Source: Mimachlamys varia | Taxonomy: Eukaryota > Mollusca > Bivalvia > Pectinida > Pectinidae | NCBI GenBank assembly: GCA_947623455.1 | Contig: OX392528.1 | Coordinates: 49,060,322 to 49,124,321 of the forward strand | Length of the DNA: 64,000 nt | Reading direction: 5' to 3' | Shown here: one piece after another, positions 48,076 through 63,000 of the stretch | Position numbering within the stretch: position 1 is the first letter of the stretch | Layout of the letters: each line of letters starts with the position of its first letter | Position numbers and translations under genes: made by a program | Notes under the pieces: model-generated | Database searches by the model: none | What the model was told of the DNA's origin: nothing | What the model saw: only the letters and a program-made list of their open reading frames with translations

Positions 48076-51000
48076 TCATTTTCTGAATTTCTTTTTCTCC
48101 TGAAAACACAAACAAACAAATACAAAGTCAGTCAAAATTTGATAAACCAACAAATGACAGAGAAAACTCCAATGAATTGTTGTCAATTTTCACTTTCAGT
48201 ATGTCCATTAAATGTCTAAAAGTTTGGGTTATTTAAGAAAAGTTTTATACATATATGCCTATCAAAATCATACAATATGAAATATCTAACAGAGGCTGCT
48301 TCCAGTACATAGAATAATGTTTTATGAAAATTGAGAATGAGCTTACAATATTATGCTTATTAAAAAAATATTACATCAATACACCAAAGGTTATGACATC
48401 ACCACACAAAATGTTATGACATCATTACACAAAATAGTATGAAATCATCACACCAAATATTATGACATCATTACACAAAATATAATGACATCACTACATC
48501 AAATGGTATGACATCACTACACAAAATGGTATGACATCACAACACAAAATATTATGACATCATTACACAAAACGTTATGAGATCACTTCACAGAATGTTA
48601 TGATATCACTACACAAAATATTATGACATCATTACACAAAACGTTATGAGATCACTTCACAAAATGTTATGACATCACTACACAAAATATTATGACATCT
48701 GTACACAAAATGTTATGACATCAGTACACAAATTGTTATGACATCACTACACAAAATCCTATTACATCATTACACAAAACGTTATGAGATCACTACACAA
48801 AATATTATGACATCTGTACACAAAATGTTATGACATCAGTACACAAATTGTTATGACATCACTACACAAAATCCTATTACATCATTACACTAAATGTTAT
48901 GACATCATTACACTAAATGTTATGACATCACCACACAAAATATTATGACATCATCACACAAAATAAATGACACAAGTGACCACTGCACAAAATGATATTA
49001 CATTATATTACACCAAATGTTATGACATCAGATTGAACAAAATTATTTGGAAAAGAGGAATCCACTAGGAAGTTTGAAGATGTCCCAGTAATAACACTTA
49101 CTTTTGGCTGTGCTGCTTTTTGTGCCTTTAGCTCATCTATTTCATCTTTCTGCTGGGCTAGCTTTTCATTCATGCTGGCCAAGTGCTCACTCATCATGCT
49201 CAGTTGACCCTCGTAACTTTTTGTTGTCGTCTGCAGTTCATCCTGACATGGAAGTGACATCACAGAAATGTAAGATTTAAGATTATGTTTGCATCAGCTT
49301 AATAATAAAGAATACAATTATAATAAGGAAATTCAACATCTGGTATTCAATAGGAAGCATTCTAAGTAAGAAATATGATAGGTCAATCTAAGTTAGCATA
49401 CCTTGAGTTGGGCAAGATGTTGTGAAGAATCCTTCAGCTCCTCTTCACACCGAGTTTTCGATTTGTCTGCGATTTGTAACTGTTTGTGTAATGCACGCAC
49501 CTACAACAAACAAACTTATGATAAAACACAGCAAATTGTCTGACACCAAAGAATGCAGATATAGGGTATTTAGTTGTGGTACATGGTAAACATTATAATT
49601 AAGGATTAACCTTTTATCTTGTTTAGAATATGAGATCATAAATCCAATGGAGCACGAGGTAAAATGTGTAAATGCTTCACATTTGCGTTAAATCTACCAA
49701 CTGCTCCATTGGATTTATAATCCTTCATTATAATATCTTCCATGTTAATTCTTATATTTACAGTATATTTTTCTGTTACAGTAAATGGTTCAAAACTATT
49801 CTGATCAATATAGTCCTATCTGCAGATATAGATTCCATTTCAAAGCTTACAAACAGGAAAACGGTTCAATAAATGTAACAGCATGGAATTTGCTCAAGCT
49901 GTGGTTAAATCCACCCATGTCCATTGTTGATAACGTCATAAAAATGTGACTCCAAACTGGATAATTTGCATAGATCCGCCAAAATGTATTGTTGTCAACG
50001 TCATAGAAATTATGCACATTCTCAAGTTTACTTACTAGTTTGCAGGACAATGGTTACAGCTCATGTAAACCTACCAGAAAAAATGCACTTAAAGAATTAT
50101 GAACACAATCATTTTGATCAGTTTCACCTGAATCTTTCCCAACGCTGACTTTACCTCTGAGTGGAAGTTGACCGCCTTACTCTCCACCAGCTGTAGTTGT
50201 AGAGCCTGGTCGTTGATTCTGTTGGTGAAGTGGTTTTTGATGAGGACCTCCCTGGTATCTGCATCACTGGAACCAGCTGATGTCATGTCTAACTTACCAA
50301 ACTGAAAAATACAAACACTGAATCAAAACCTACTTCAGTTCAAACAGAAACTCTACCAAAAGGACAGAATGGGACAAAATATGTCTAATGTTTGCTGTAA
50401 TATTTTCAAGAACAAAAATACATTACTGTATATGTATTAATTACTTTTTTTCGTCATTTCTAAAGTTGAACACTGCAAATTTACATGCAACTTATTTCAT
50501 AAGCTCCTCAATTGAATTAATCGCTTATAAAGATGTAAAATTTCAGTATGATTTGTGCCCAGATTTCTTAAAATATTTCCATTTTTAGAAGTCTTAATTA
50601 GCTTAATTTAAAATCTTGAAAAATATTAATGGAATGTGCATTTTTTTTTCAAAAGGAAAGAAATACAACTTTGTAAAATTAAATGATCTACAATAAACAC
50701 AAAAACCTATATTTCTGAACAATCCCTGATATGACAGAACCTTCTTAACCAGCTATTTAATACTGTGGAAGCTGTCTATTATCATATTCTATTTACTGGA
50801 GAAAAAAATGGCGGTCATGGGGGCCATCTTGGATTTCTGACCAACCCCAATAATTAGAACACTTGGTCGGGACCATCTCAGGATCATTTCTGTCAAGTTT
50901 CAGTGCAATCCCACTGGTTGAACTTGAGAAGAAGTTTAAAATGTATTTTCAAAATGGCGGTCATGGTGGCCATCTTGGATTTCTGACTGGCCCGAAAAAT

Positions 51001-54000
51001 AAGAACACTTGGTTAAGACGATGTCAGGATCATTTCTGTCAAGTTTCAGTGCAATCCCACTGGTGGAACTTGAGAAGAAGTTTAAAATGTGTTTTCAAAA
51101 TGGCGATCATGGCGGCCATCTTGGATTTCATGACTGGCCCGAAAAATAAGGACACTTGGTCAAGACGATGTCAGGATCATTTCTGTCAAGTTTCAGTGCA
51201 ATCCCACTGGTGGAACTTGAGAAGAAGTTTAAAATGTGAAAAGTTTACGGACGGCACACGGCTGACGGCACACGGCGGACGACGACGGACGGAGCATGAT
51301 GGCTATAGGTCATCCTGACCCTTCGGATCAGATGACCTAAAAACTAAGTTTATACTGTTTCTATTACACAGTGAACAGTCTTTTGTAAAAATTTGATGAG
51401 ACTACTATTTGATGTATACTTCACATCTAGGACAAATGGTTATCTAGACGTAGGATGTTGGGCTCACGATCAAAGGGTTGCGGGTTCAAGTGATCAAGTC
51501 CCATCATTAAACTAAATTATGAGTTGTATCTTTGGACAAGGTGCTTTACTCTACTTGTTCCAGTCTACTCAGCTGTAAAGGAGTACTGTACTACATGTGG
51601 CTGGGAAGTGCCAGAATTGCTGAATGCTAGTCGAGAGTCGCAAAAGATATTGGCTGACGATGAAAGCCCTATAATTATAACCACAGATAATAATTTCTAA
51701 ATCACCTTGAGATGACCTACAGACCAGATTGAGATATTGTTTTTATCATTTATCTGTAAACTAGAGTAGAATGTTACCATGGCAGCCTTAGCTTCGGGAT
51801 TTTGAGGTACCACAGCATCTAATGACCAGGTTCTGGATGAAGGTTCTTTTATGATGTTTTCTTCAATAGAGTCTTTGTGGGCTCCAGAGGCGAGTCTGCC
51901 GGCTAGATCTTTCTCTAGCTTCTTCACTTTCTGAAACAAGTAATTAAACTGTTATCACTAAAATCAATCTTTAAGACTAGAAATGTCTGTGAGACATAAA
52001 TGCCCCCCCCCCCCCCATATGAAATTATGATTAGTTCTTTATGCTTATAACGTATGCAAAGTTTGATGACAATCGGATCAGTAGTTATCTAAAAAAGCTG
52101 GTTACATTACCATGGGACGGGACGGACATGGGTAATACTATATGTCCCCCATTTTTATGGCTGGGGCATAAATGTGATCATGCACAAGCATATATGATAA
52201 AATGTAACAAGAATAAAAGACAATACTTAAACCAAATGTTGCCCTGGCATATAAACATTTAGAGCATACTTCAAATTGTAAGTGGCCATGAAGATAAACA
52301 TAATAATTTTCTCTCTAACTCGCCATGTTGGATAGAATTTGCCCATGTAAGAAAGCTATGCAAGAAATATCAATCATATAAGTGATGTCACAATGCATAT
52401 AGCTCAACAATAATACAACGTCACAAATGCGATAAACTCCGAAAAAAAGGACAAGAGGCCCAATGGGCCTGCATCACTCACCTGGTATTAATCTCTGACT
52501 TACATTATAGTGTAATCCTGAATCGGCCTAAAATCTGTTATTGTAAGACATTCAGAAAAAAACATATTATTTAACCCCTGTGACCTTGTAAGACAATGTC
52601 ATTTTCAAATTTTGTTTGACTTTATCAAAGCCAAATAACATGTCTCTATGCCTTCGGGTTTGTCAGAAGAAGTTGCTCAAAGGTTTTAATAGATTTGCTC
52701 CCTGTGACCTTGAATATGGGTCACAGTCATATTTTTTCACAAACTTTGTCAAGCTCCATCCAAGAAACCTTTCAGCCAAAAATCATGCTTTTAGGGCTTT
52801 TGGTATTTCAGAAGAAATTGTTTGAAGGTTTTAACAGATTTGACCCTTGTGACCTTGAATATAAGTCAAGGTCATTTCTTTTTTGCAAACTTTGTCATGC
52901 TTCATCCAATGAAGCTACCAGCCAAATATAATGTCTCTACGCCCTTTGGTTCATCAGAAGAAATCTTTTAAAGGTTATAAAAGATTTAACCCTTGTGACC
53001 TTGAATATAGGTCAAGGTCATTTCTTTCGAAAACTTTGTTGGGCTTTATCCAAGGAACTTTTCAGCCAAATATCATGCTTCTAGGGCTTTTGGTATTTCA
53101 GAAGAAGTCGTTTGAAGGTTTCAACAGATTTGACCTTGTGACTTTGAATATAGGTCAAAGTGATTTTTTTTCGCAAACTTTGTTCAGCTCCTTCCAAGAA
53201 AGCTACCAGCCAAATTTCATGTCACTAGGCCTTTCTGCGTTTAAAGCGAAAAATTGACGGACGCAGGATGGATGGACGGACGGACGGATGCCGGACGCCG
53301 CACCATCACATAAGCTCACTTGGCCCTTAGCCCTTCAGGCCAGGTGCGCTTAAAAGCCTTTGGTTTTACCAAATTTGAAAACCCCTAGTGGATTTTTCCT
53401 ATCTTACATCGCTGGAATTTTTTGTAGCAAAAATGACGTCACAAAGATAGCAGTTTGTTTTCTCTGTCAATATTAAGTATCCCACAATGTGGAGTATTAA
53501 TATTGATGTTTACTGTCACTGACCTCCGTTTCCTTGTCATGTTTGATCTGTAAAAGTTGGAGCTCTAACATCCAGTGTTCCTTCTCCTGTTCCAGCTTGT
53601 TCACTTTGCTCTGTGCTGTTACAAGCTGTAACCAGAACATTTCAAATGTACCAGTTAATCATGGATACCATAAGTGATGATATAAGCGATGTTGTTTTGC
53701 ATTATGTATATCTGCATTCTAATTTATCAAATGATATATGAAGTAAGGAAATTTAAAATCCTTCATAAAATTTTGGAAACTAAATAAATAGATACAATGT
53801 ATTTAGTTAAATACATTACAAATTTATATTTGTTACTACAGTGGACTCAACTTCTGAACTTTGCTTAATGAAACATGACATTGTGTTCTTGATTAATATA
53901 CAATGTATATCAAAGATATTTTCCAGTCTACTCCCCAAAGGTCATAGCTATAGACATGGCATGATTATAATACACTGTATTTCTTTTAAAACAGAACTAT

Positions 54001-57000
54001 GTCCTGTGGCGTAATAATATTCTGCAAGCCTTAGCACTCCATCCCTGATCAGCTGTGACTGCAAGTTTTAAAATTGAAATCAGAAAATCTTAAAACTTTA
54101 GGGAATATTGAAAATACAATAAAAAAAAAATCCCTGGTTTCCCCATTGTCGGTAACCAACGGTTCTGATGCTCACAGATAGAGACTGTGGGACGATAGAT
54201 ACACTTCACTTTGTTTCCCCCAAAAAATCTTTTCTGGACTTTTTGACCAATCAGAAGACCCCTTTCTTAGTGTTTTCGGTTAGACTATAAAACACAATGG
54301 CGGCCTCCATGGATTATCTTAAATTGGATTGCGAAAGACGTTTTTCAAATTGACAAATTTAAGGACTTTCAACAGAGTTCAATCGAAGCTCTTATGAAGA
54401 AACAAGATGTGTATTTATCTGTTAAAACTGAACAACACACACCACCTGTTTTCTGGACCGTGGGTTACCGACGATGTGGTTCTCGCTTTAAATATCAAAT
54501 ATATTTCACTCGTATGGCATATTTTTTTTTTAATATTTTCACTTGCACAAAGTAAAATATTGAAAAAAAATCTGCCATACGAGTTAAATAAATTTGATTT
54601 TCAAAGGGAAACCATTGAATAGCCACTATATATTTTAATTCAGACAATATTGACTACCCTAGGTACTCACTTGTTTGGACAGCCCCTCACGACTCTCAGT
54701 GGAGCTGAGTAATACTTTACGGTTCTGAACAGCAACTCTATGAGGAACAGTTTCTGGGCAGGGCTGTCACAAAAAAAAAAAGATAATCAACATCTAATGC
54801 TATGGGAAACACAGCTGAATGTCATTATCTTGAAGTCATGAGGGAAACTTCGAGATATCCGATATTGAGTTAGGTGACTTTTAATGTATATAGTGAAGTT
54901 TCTCTGGGACTAATCAATACTTTTAAGTAGGGTCTTCAAATTATACAAGTTTCTGTTAATAAGGTTCAACTGTAGGCTGTAGCTATTATTAAGGCAAAGC
55001 ATATACATTCTATCGGGAAAACTTTCCGGGCAGAACACAGAAAATTGATGAAAAAAACATTTAAGGATATTGGAAATAATTACCCTTTAGGCTGTCAGAT
55101 CAGATTACACAGAAAATTGATTGAAAACATTTACTTACAATTTAACTTGATTGGAAACAGTTATTTCTGTATGGGCAAGACTGACGCAGACAACTGATGA
55201 TAAACCTCTATTGCTCTTAGAAATAGCTCTTTAGGAAGATTTGATGGTTAACGTTTGACATTGGTTTCTAAGGCAGAGCTTTATACTCCTTCTATATATG
55301 TGCAAATAGAAACAGTTTCTGACAAGGCCGACACAGAAAAGTTGATAACAAACTTTAAATGCTAAAGGAAACAGCTCTTTTGGCCAACTTCACACTAGAA
55401 ACATGAATGCCGGCATTCATTTTACTCTGTGGGGAAAAATTTATGGAAAAAGCTGACAAATGGAAAGCAATATCTAATAATTTCAAGGTAGAAATAACAA
55501 AGAAAACTCATACCAACTAATAGTAAAAATTAAATTTTGAATGCTACAGTGATAAGTCTCCAGACAGAATTCACAAAGAAAAGAATCAGAGGCTATAATG
55601 ACATGAGGGAGTAATTTCTTGACGGAGCTAATACAAATAACTAATGTATTTACATTTGCGCTGCAACTCACTATATGAACATTACCAGCAAAAATGCCTT
55701 TCATAAAAGCATTGGTTCTCGCGACATAGCACGTGGTTTCATTATGACATCATAGATGAAGCTTAAGTTCAATGAGAGTCTTGTCGCGCCGCTTTGAATA
55801 ACATGGAGAATGCCCTTGCATCAAACGCTCAAATGACTAATTATTATCATTGGCGCCATTTTTATTCAAGTTAGGCTGCCCATGTCATTTAAATGACAAC
55901 ACATATACAAACACTGGTAATAAACTATTCATTGGAAAAAAATATAAATGAAGCTAAGCAATTGCTCTATAGTAAAAATGTAAATATATGGATTGAAAGT
56001 CATTTTTTTTAACTTTCATAGTGCTATGAAAGTTAAAAAAATGACTTTCGATCCTTATGTAAATACTCAACTCCATTAGAAACCATTATCAAAAGTTTAA
56101 ACCAAGGTTTAGACACTTTCATGAGAACACAATTCTCCGCCAACTCATTCACCCCTGAAACTTAATAATGAACTACTCCAACCTTTAAATTGGAGCAGTT
56201 TAAATGTCTTTAGGGTGAAGGAATTAATTAGCTCACCGTGGAGAGGTGTGATAGGTAGGTTGCCGCCTTCTGTCTGAAGCAGACGGTCGCTGGACTGGAG
56301 CGTGGTCCCTCCATAGTGGTGTCAGTCCCTATACTGCTCCCGCGGGTCCTGTAGCCAGGGTTCTCCTTAAAGAAGTCAATGTTACCGGCAAAGAATGCTG
56401 AAATCTGAGAAAGAAATGTTCAAATAAGTAACAATTCAAAATGAGTCCATTTTCTATTTATAGTAACAGTGAATGATTTTTTTCACCTGAAAGCAATTTC
56501 TTCAAGGCAGCTGTATATTAAATTTGAGTAATGACATGTAGGTATTATACTCCAACAATATCAGAGGTTTAATTAACAAGGCAAATTACTTTTTGAAAGG
56601 CGCTGTGTCTGCAAAATCATATCCGATAGAAAAAAGGCAGACCAGCAGCCTCTTATATGTTATAAGAGTACTAGGTATTTTTGGTCCGAGAGAATTGAAA
56701 CTATTACTCAAAGAGCAAATACATTTTTTTTCTTTTTATAGTACCAATGATCTTGTCTTTTGACTTTTGTACCACAGCAGAAAGTTCAGGTAAGCAAGCA
56801 ATGAAATAAAAGAGTTTTTTTGAAGAATTAGCCCACATACATTTTTCTACATTATATGAACGTGAAGAAAGTCTGATGTTTATACTAATAATAACCAGCA
56901 ATGTGTAATATCAAAGCTACTCACCTTTCCTGTACATGTAACCATGGAGATCAGTGATGATACAATACACTCGTCTGTTGTCTTAAGCTTTTGTGTTGCC

Positions 57001-60000
57001 GTGGGTAACTGATGTTCTAGAGACACTTTAGAGTTGTAATGTTTGGATACATCTAAAAATGGAAAAAAAAAATATGAAGAAAATCATGAATTTGTTGGGC
57101 AACTTAAATCTGTAGTTTCGTTGAGAAATGCTTACTTTTTTCCCCCTATCGTGCTGTTGTACAGTTATTACTAGCACTAAATGATAACAGTAATTGAACT
57201 AACATTCCATAAAAAAATATGGGTCCACAAGAGCTTGCCTACTTTTAGAAATATATCTTTAGGAGAGATTCTGCATTCTCAAAATCAAAACATAGTAAAT
57301 GAAATGTAAGTACAGAATAAACCCCCTTGGGACAAAATAACCCCTGAAAATCATATTTTTGAGGTGGTCTCTGGTCATGGAATTTCGTTTTCATATGTTG
57401 ATTAACTTCAGTTAAATGGTTCAAAATTTGAAGACTCATTTTTAAATAGGGAGACAGGCAAGTATATGCATAAATGTAAGTGGAAACTAGAAATGTCTGT
57501 GAGACATAAATACCCACTTCCCCCATATGGAATTAGTTCTTCATGCTTATTACGCATAAAAAGTTTGATGACAGTCCGATCAGTAGTTATAAGCTGATTA
57601 CATAACCATGGGACGGGATGGGATAGGACGGGACGGGACTGATATGGAAAATACAATATGCCTCCCCCCCCCCATTTCATAGCGGGGGCATAAAAAACTT
57701 GTTTCTTTACATTAAATTTATTGGACTTGAATAAGGATATTATAGCTATTAAATTGTAATTTGCACCTGATATAAACACTGTTCCTACAATATGACTAAC
57801 ATTCAAGATGGCGTGAATTGCTTATGAAACTAAGTGCTACGTCTCAAGCGACGTGTAGCAATTCGTTCTGTAATGGGAGGTAACTCTGCAGACTGGGTGT
57901 ACATTACCTCTGACAGATGTGTCTAAATCTTGGAGCACTTTGGACAAACACACAAAGAATGAGTAGTGGTTTTGATGTGGGTAATGGCAGTGATTTTGAC
58001 CTGTATCAACGAATAAAAACAAATTCAGTTAGGCACACAGGTATATAAACAGGTTTTATAAACATTCTTTATATAAACTTTGAAGTGTTTTGTATTGTTT
58101 TTTTAATAAAAATTCTAAAATTAATAAAACAATTTTTAAATTAATACAATGATTTCTCAATGCTTTATAAAAGGATATGGAGAACTCTCAACACCAATGA
58201 TTTTAGGAAATATGTTTCAGCAAAATTTATATCTTAAAACAAATAGAAAGACAACAATTTTTTGAATTAATTGATTATACTCGTCTAATAATTAGCATGT
58301 TAAAAGGTAAATATCAATTTGTTAATATTTTGACTAGAAACTAAAGGACCAAGCAAAATTATTGCTAAGAATCTTTTGATTAAATCTTAATTATATGGAC
58401 TACAATTAATGTAGTGACAGAAAAATGTTCACGCTTACTTTGGGTGGCAAGCAGAGCTACATAGGTGTCTAGTTTGTTGAACACGGCGGTGAGATGTTTG
58501 AGGGAACTATGGAGATCCATGTTTTTGTTTTCTAATGTCGAGGTACAGGAGGACACTGCACATTCTTCCTCTATACTGTAATAATAGAAGTAAAGTAACA
58601 ATTAACAGTCAACATGGTTAAAAAATATTTAATTCTCATCGACTCACAGACCAATGGATATTACATTCTTGTTGACTTCTATTTCTTAATATGAGCTTTA
58701 TAAATATATACGCAATTATTCTTGTTGGTCCGAATTTTAACGCACGGGGTCTTATTGTTGGAGAAAAACCCACATGGTAGGCCAGGTGGGCTCATATCTT
58801 TTCACATCTGTTCGGGAATGGAATCATCATTGGCCGCCTTGGTGAAAGGCAAGTGTGCTATCCACTGCACAAAAGTTTGCATAAAGTGCAATGTGTCCAA
58901 GTGGTGCACCTTTCATCTAGTCACTACTGATTATACAGACTGTCCAACCATCTACCTGGTACGCTATAGCAACTGGTCCATTATCCAGGCGGATTAATCA
59001 TCACCAGTAAGTATTAGTACAAAACAAATGTCATGAAATTATATATTCATGTAACTAATTTTAACTTTGAGTGGATAACAGACCATTGGACAAATAGAAT
59101 TTTGGCCAAGGCAGAAGAATGTTTTAAAGGGCTAATGTTTTTACTGGTGTACAATGAAATAAGTAATTCTATATTGTTCTCATATGCGTGGTACTGTACA
59201 AACCTAGCCAGTTGATAAGGCAAAAGCTTATTCATGTAAGCCACGAGACATCGAAAATTCTTCGAAAACACCAGTAAATCTGTAGCAGTTTCCTGAAAAA
59301 ACAGTGCACAAAATTAAGGAGTATGCATGTTTGTATTTTTCACAGATTCAATTAAAATATTTACTGGGTACACAGGCTTTCTGCCATTATAATACAGTGC
59401 ATTCCTCTTTATATCATGCTGCATTTGTCCGACAAAAACATGATATAAACAGGAATGTGACATTAAGAGAAACATGTTTTTCCACTAAATCTAGAGCATT
59501 TCCAATCTCCATAACAAAAAGTAAGCAATTCAATGTGTATATGAAGATGTTTCAATATAAATAAATAACATTATTTCAATTAAAAAACATTATTGGGACT
59601 ATTATTTATTTCTATGCAAAATTTTGTACAAGTTGTATCTGAAATCAATGGAAATGATATCATCTTCTGGATATTTTATGTGATTGGTTAAAAAAACATG
59701 ATATTAAGAGGAATTCATCGCAAAATACATGATATTAACCAAATAAAATTACATAATTATATATAGAGAAAAATGGTGCTTGGGAAAAACATGATATAAA
59801 GAGGAATGTTATATTAACAGGGGTGATATTAAGTGGAATCAACTGTAGAACAATGCACTTGAGTGCTAGAGGACAACATCCAAATTTCTAGTAATATTTT
59901 TCCTGTTTGCATAAAGCATGATGTAGATTGTTTTATTATTCATTGGGCTCAGCCCTTTCAATAGGCTGCATTTGCTCATTAGATCATATTTGTACTGAGC

Positions 60001-63000
60001 AAGGCCTTGAGCCATATTCAGAGTGTTAACCAACATCCTTAATGAATTAATACATATACATATTACAAACTTAACGTGAAAATGGTCTAGTCATATTGAT
60101 GGAAGAAATATCTTCTATTCCATTCAAACAGGCCTCTGTTTCATCAATGTTTCTAAACTAAATGATATATTACTTAACTTAAAAGTTCTCTAAAGAAAAG
60201 AATTACAAAAGTTAAGGGGAAAGTCTTTAGTTAAGGAAATTTTCTTAAATTAAAGGAATGTTGATGAAACTGAGGCATGATTTTATTGTACATACAGTGT
60301 AAGTCGGAGAGAACTTTCACTGTATCATGTTTCAATTACTTACAAGTGTTGTTAAGGAATCCTCGTTCAATGTACCAAGGAAAGTACGTAGAGCTTGTTC
60401 ACAGGGGCGTAGGTAGCTCACATTCTCGTGAAGGTATCTACAGTACTGCAAAGTAAGGTCAAAACCCCATGCTATTTAATTAATTCACATTTGCACCTGT
60501 ATAAATTATGGTCTGTTATAAATAAACTTTATTTACATTACAACAATTATGAAACATGTTATCAAACTTATATTGATCACTCTTGTTGGCAAAGATGTTA
60601 GGTGCGAGGGATCTTATTGTGGGAGGAAACCAGAGTTCCCAGAGAAAACCCTTGTGGTCGGGGCAGGTGACCCCCATACCTTTTCACATCTGGTCGGGGA
60701 ATCGAACCCCGGCCACCTTGGTGAAAGGCAAGTGTGCTATCCACTGCACTACCTGGTCTATTATATGGTCTATTAATAATGGTGGCTTTGATCTTGGCTT
60801 CAAATTATTGCATATCTGCTTATTATCACGTTATCCTGTTTTCAAATTTTAACCAATTAGATTTTTAGATTCGGAGATAATCTTTAGAAATGAACCTCTT
60901 GACGGACTGATCAAAAAAGGTTTATTTCAGGGGAGATGACTCTTTCAAGCATGTATGATAGGAAAGGTTAAGTATACTTACTAGCAGGTTGACAGGACTT
61001 AAAGGTTCATTGACTCCATCAATGGGGTAGATTTTGGACCTCTGTTCTGAGTAGGTGTAAAAGTTGGACAGAGCCTGGACAAGTTCTGACAGGTGGTTCA
61101 CAGATTGGTTCACCAGTTCTCTAGCTCGCAGCTGGTGCTTCCTGTCATGGGTAGGCAGGTTCAGACAGTTTAAGTCTCGGTGCTCTGCAAACACATATTG
61201 AGATGTTATTCTCAGGTAAGGAATCAGTTAGTCAACAGTTTCTCCCTATCAAGCAATGCAATGGGGGAAAGCATCAGCCGGCTAATTTTTCCCCAGGGAA
61301 ACTTCTAGCAGGGAGGAGGGAAAGAATTGGCTGGAGCACCAGTATAATCCAAAGGGTTCTGAATCTCTGATCTGCTATCTGTCTCGTCCACAAAAAACAT
61401 TAAACCCAATATTTATCGGATCTGAGAGTCAGAACCCTTCGAACTAGTATACCTACTGGTAGTGAAAGATAAAGAAATACACACAAATATCAATTGCTTA
61501 TAGTTACATGTGCTTTATATAATTATGTACAAAGTTTTTGAAAAACAAAAATTAATTAAAACAAATACAAGTTATCCACATTATGCCCAGTACAGTTGTT
61601 TCAATGTTTAAATCACATGCACAGACAAGTACAGCTTGTTCTTTGTTGGACATTTTAAGGCAGTCTACAAATTTAACTCTTTCACCCCTGAAATGTCATT
61701 ATGAACTATGCCAACTTTTGAATTGAAAGGGTTCAAATTTGTCTTCAGGGGTGAATGAGTTAATATCTCACAATATTCCAATTAGAACTGTTCAAAACTA
61801 CATTGTACATCAGTACCAATCATAATTCAGATTCCTTTTTTGAAGTAATATATTATCAATATTTAATTAATAACAAAAATCACAGAATACATGAATTACT
61901 TTTAAATCATAATTCAATTTTGTACTACACTGTACATGTACTAAACTGCTTTTCGCGAATCCATAAATTTTGACAAGCTGTAAAAAAATTCTCACTTGTA
62001 TCTATGAATGGCAGTTTGTCCGCTATTATTTTCCTCGCCTGTTGTAGATCACCTTGGAGACGGGACTGAACACCATCCAGCTTTTCTTCACTGTAAACAA
62101 AAACAAATCTTTTCAATCAATTGAATCACAAGAGTGATTTATGTAAGTTGAATACCTTGTTTCATAATTATTGTAAAATCAGAAATGTTTATATGACGTC
62201 AAGGTAAAGCACAAATTTGCATGTAGACCATACAGCAGGATTTCAGTTTTGTTGAGTTATTTAGAACTAAATCTTACATTCATGTTTTAATTAAGTCAGC
62301 CATGCATGCAGGCATCAGATATTAAATAAATTTCATATAGATGCCTCTGACTTAAACAAAGACAAATTTGGTACAGACTTACGATAATTCAGCCCTTGAT
62401 CGGTAACTTTTCACATCTGATTCCAATTTTTGCAGTTTTACCTAAACAACAAAAACGAATATAAATGTACAATTTCACCAACAAAAAATCTCCTTCTCTC
62501 TATCAATACCGGTAGTCAGTTTCCTACTTCAGTACAGTGTAGCCTATATTTCTATCTGCATGGACTCCTTCTCCTCTATCCATACTCCTCCCCTCCTTAT
62601 GGACTCCTTCTCTCTATCAATAGCCAGTTTCCTACTACTGTACAGTGTAGCCTTTATTTCTCCCCCCATGGACTCCTTCTCTCTTCCCTTAATCCTCCCC
62701 TTTCTTTAGACTCCTTCTCTCTATCAATAGTCAGTTTCCTACTACAGTACAGTGTAGCCAATATTTCTCCCCCCTCCTCCATGGACTCCTTCTCTCTATC
62801 CATACTCCTCCTCTTCCTTTGGACTCTCTCTCACTATCAATACTCAGTTGCCTTCTACAGTAAAGTGTAGCCTATATTTATCTCCACATGGACTCCTTCA
62901 TTCTCTCCATACTCCTCCCCTCCCTTTGACTCTTTCTCTTGATTAGTTCTCACCTCTACCATGGCTTTTTCCTGCTGCAGTTTGTCTATCTGATCCTTGC

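Noticed and set aside
50863..51318. 151-codon + strand frame with repeated SGSFLSS/HFCQVSVQSHWWNLRRSLK words
   Set aside because: Frame through a 150-bp non-coding tandem repeat; the peptide repeat mirrors the DNA repeat.
60700..60762. Functional tRNA gene suggested by a good box B (GGTTCGATTCC)
   Set aside because: The rest does not fold as a cloverleaf and continues into a SINE body; a degraded copy exists at 58728-58930.
62430..62870. 146-codon + strand frame rich in Ser/Leu
   Set aside because: Pyrimidine-rich minisatellite in a PPP1R21 intron; no start context or homology.
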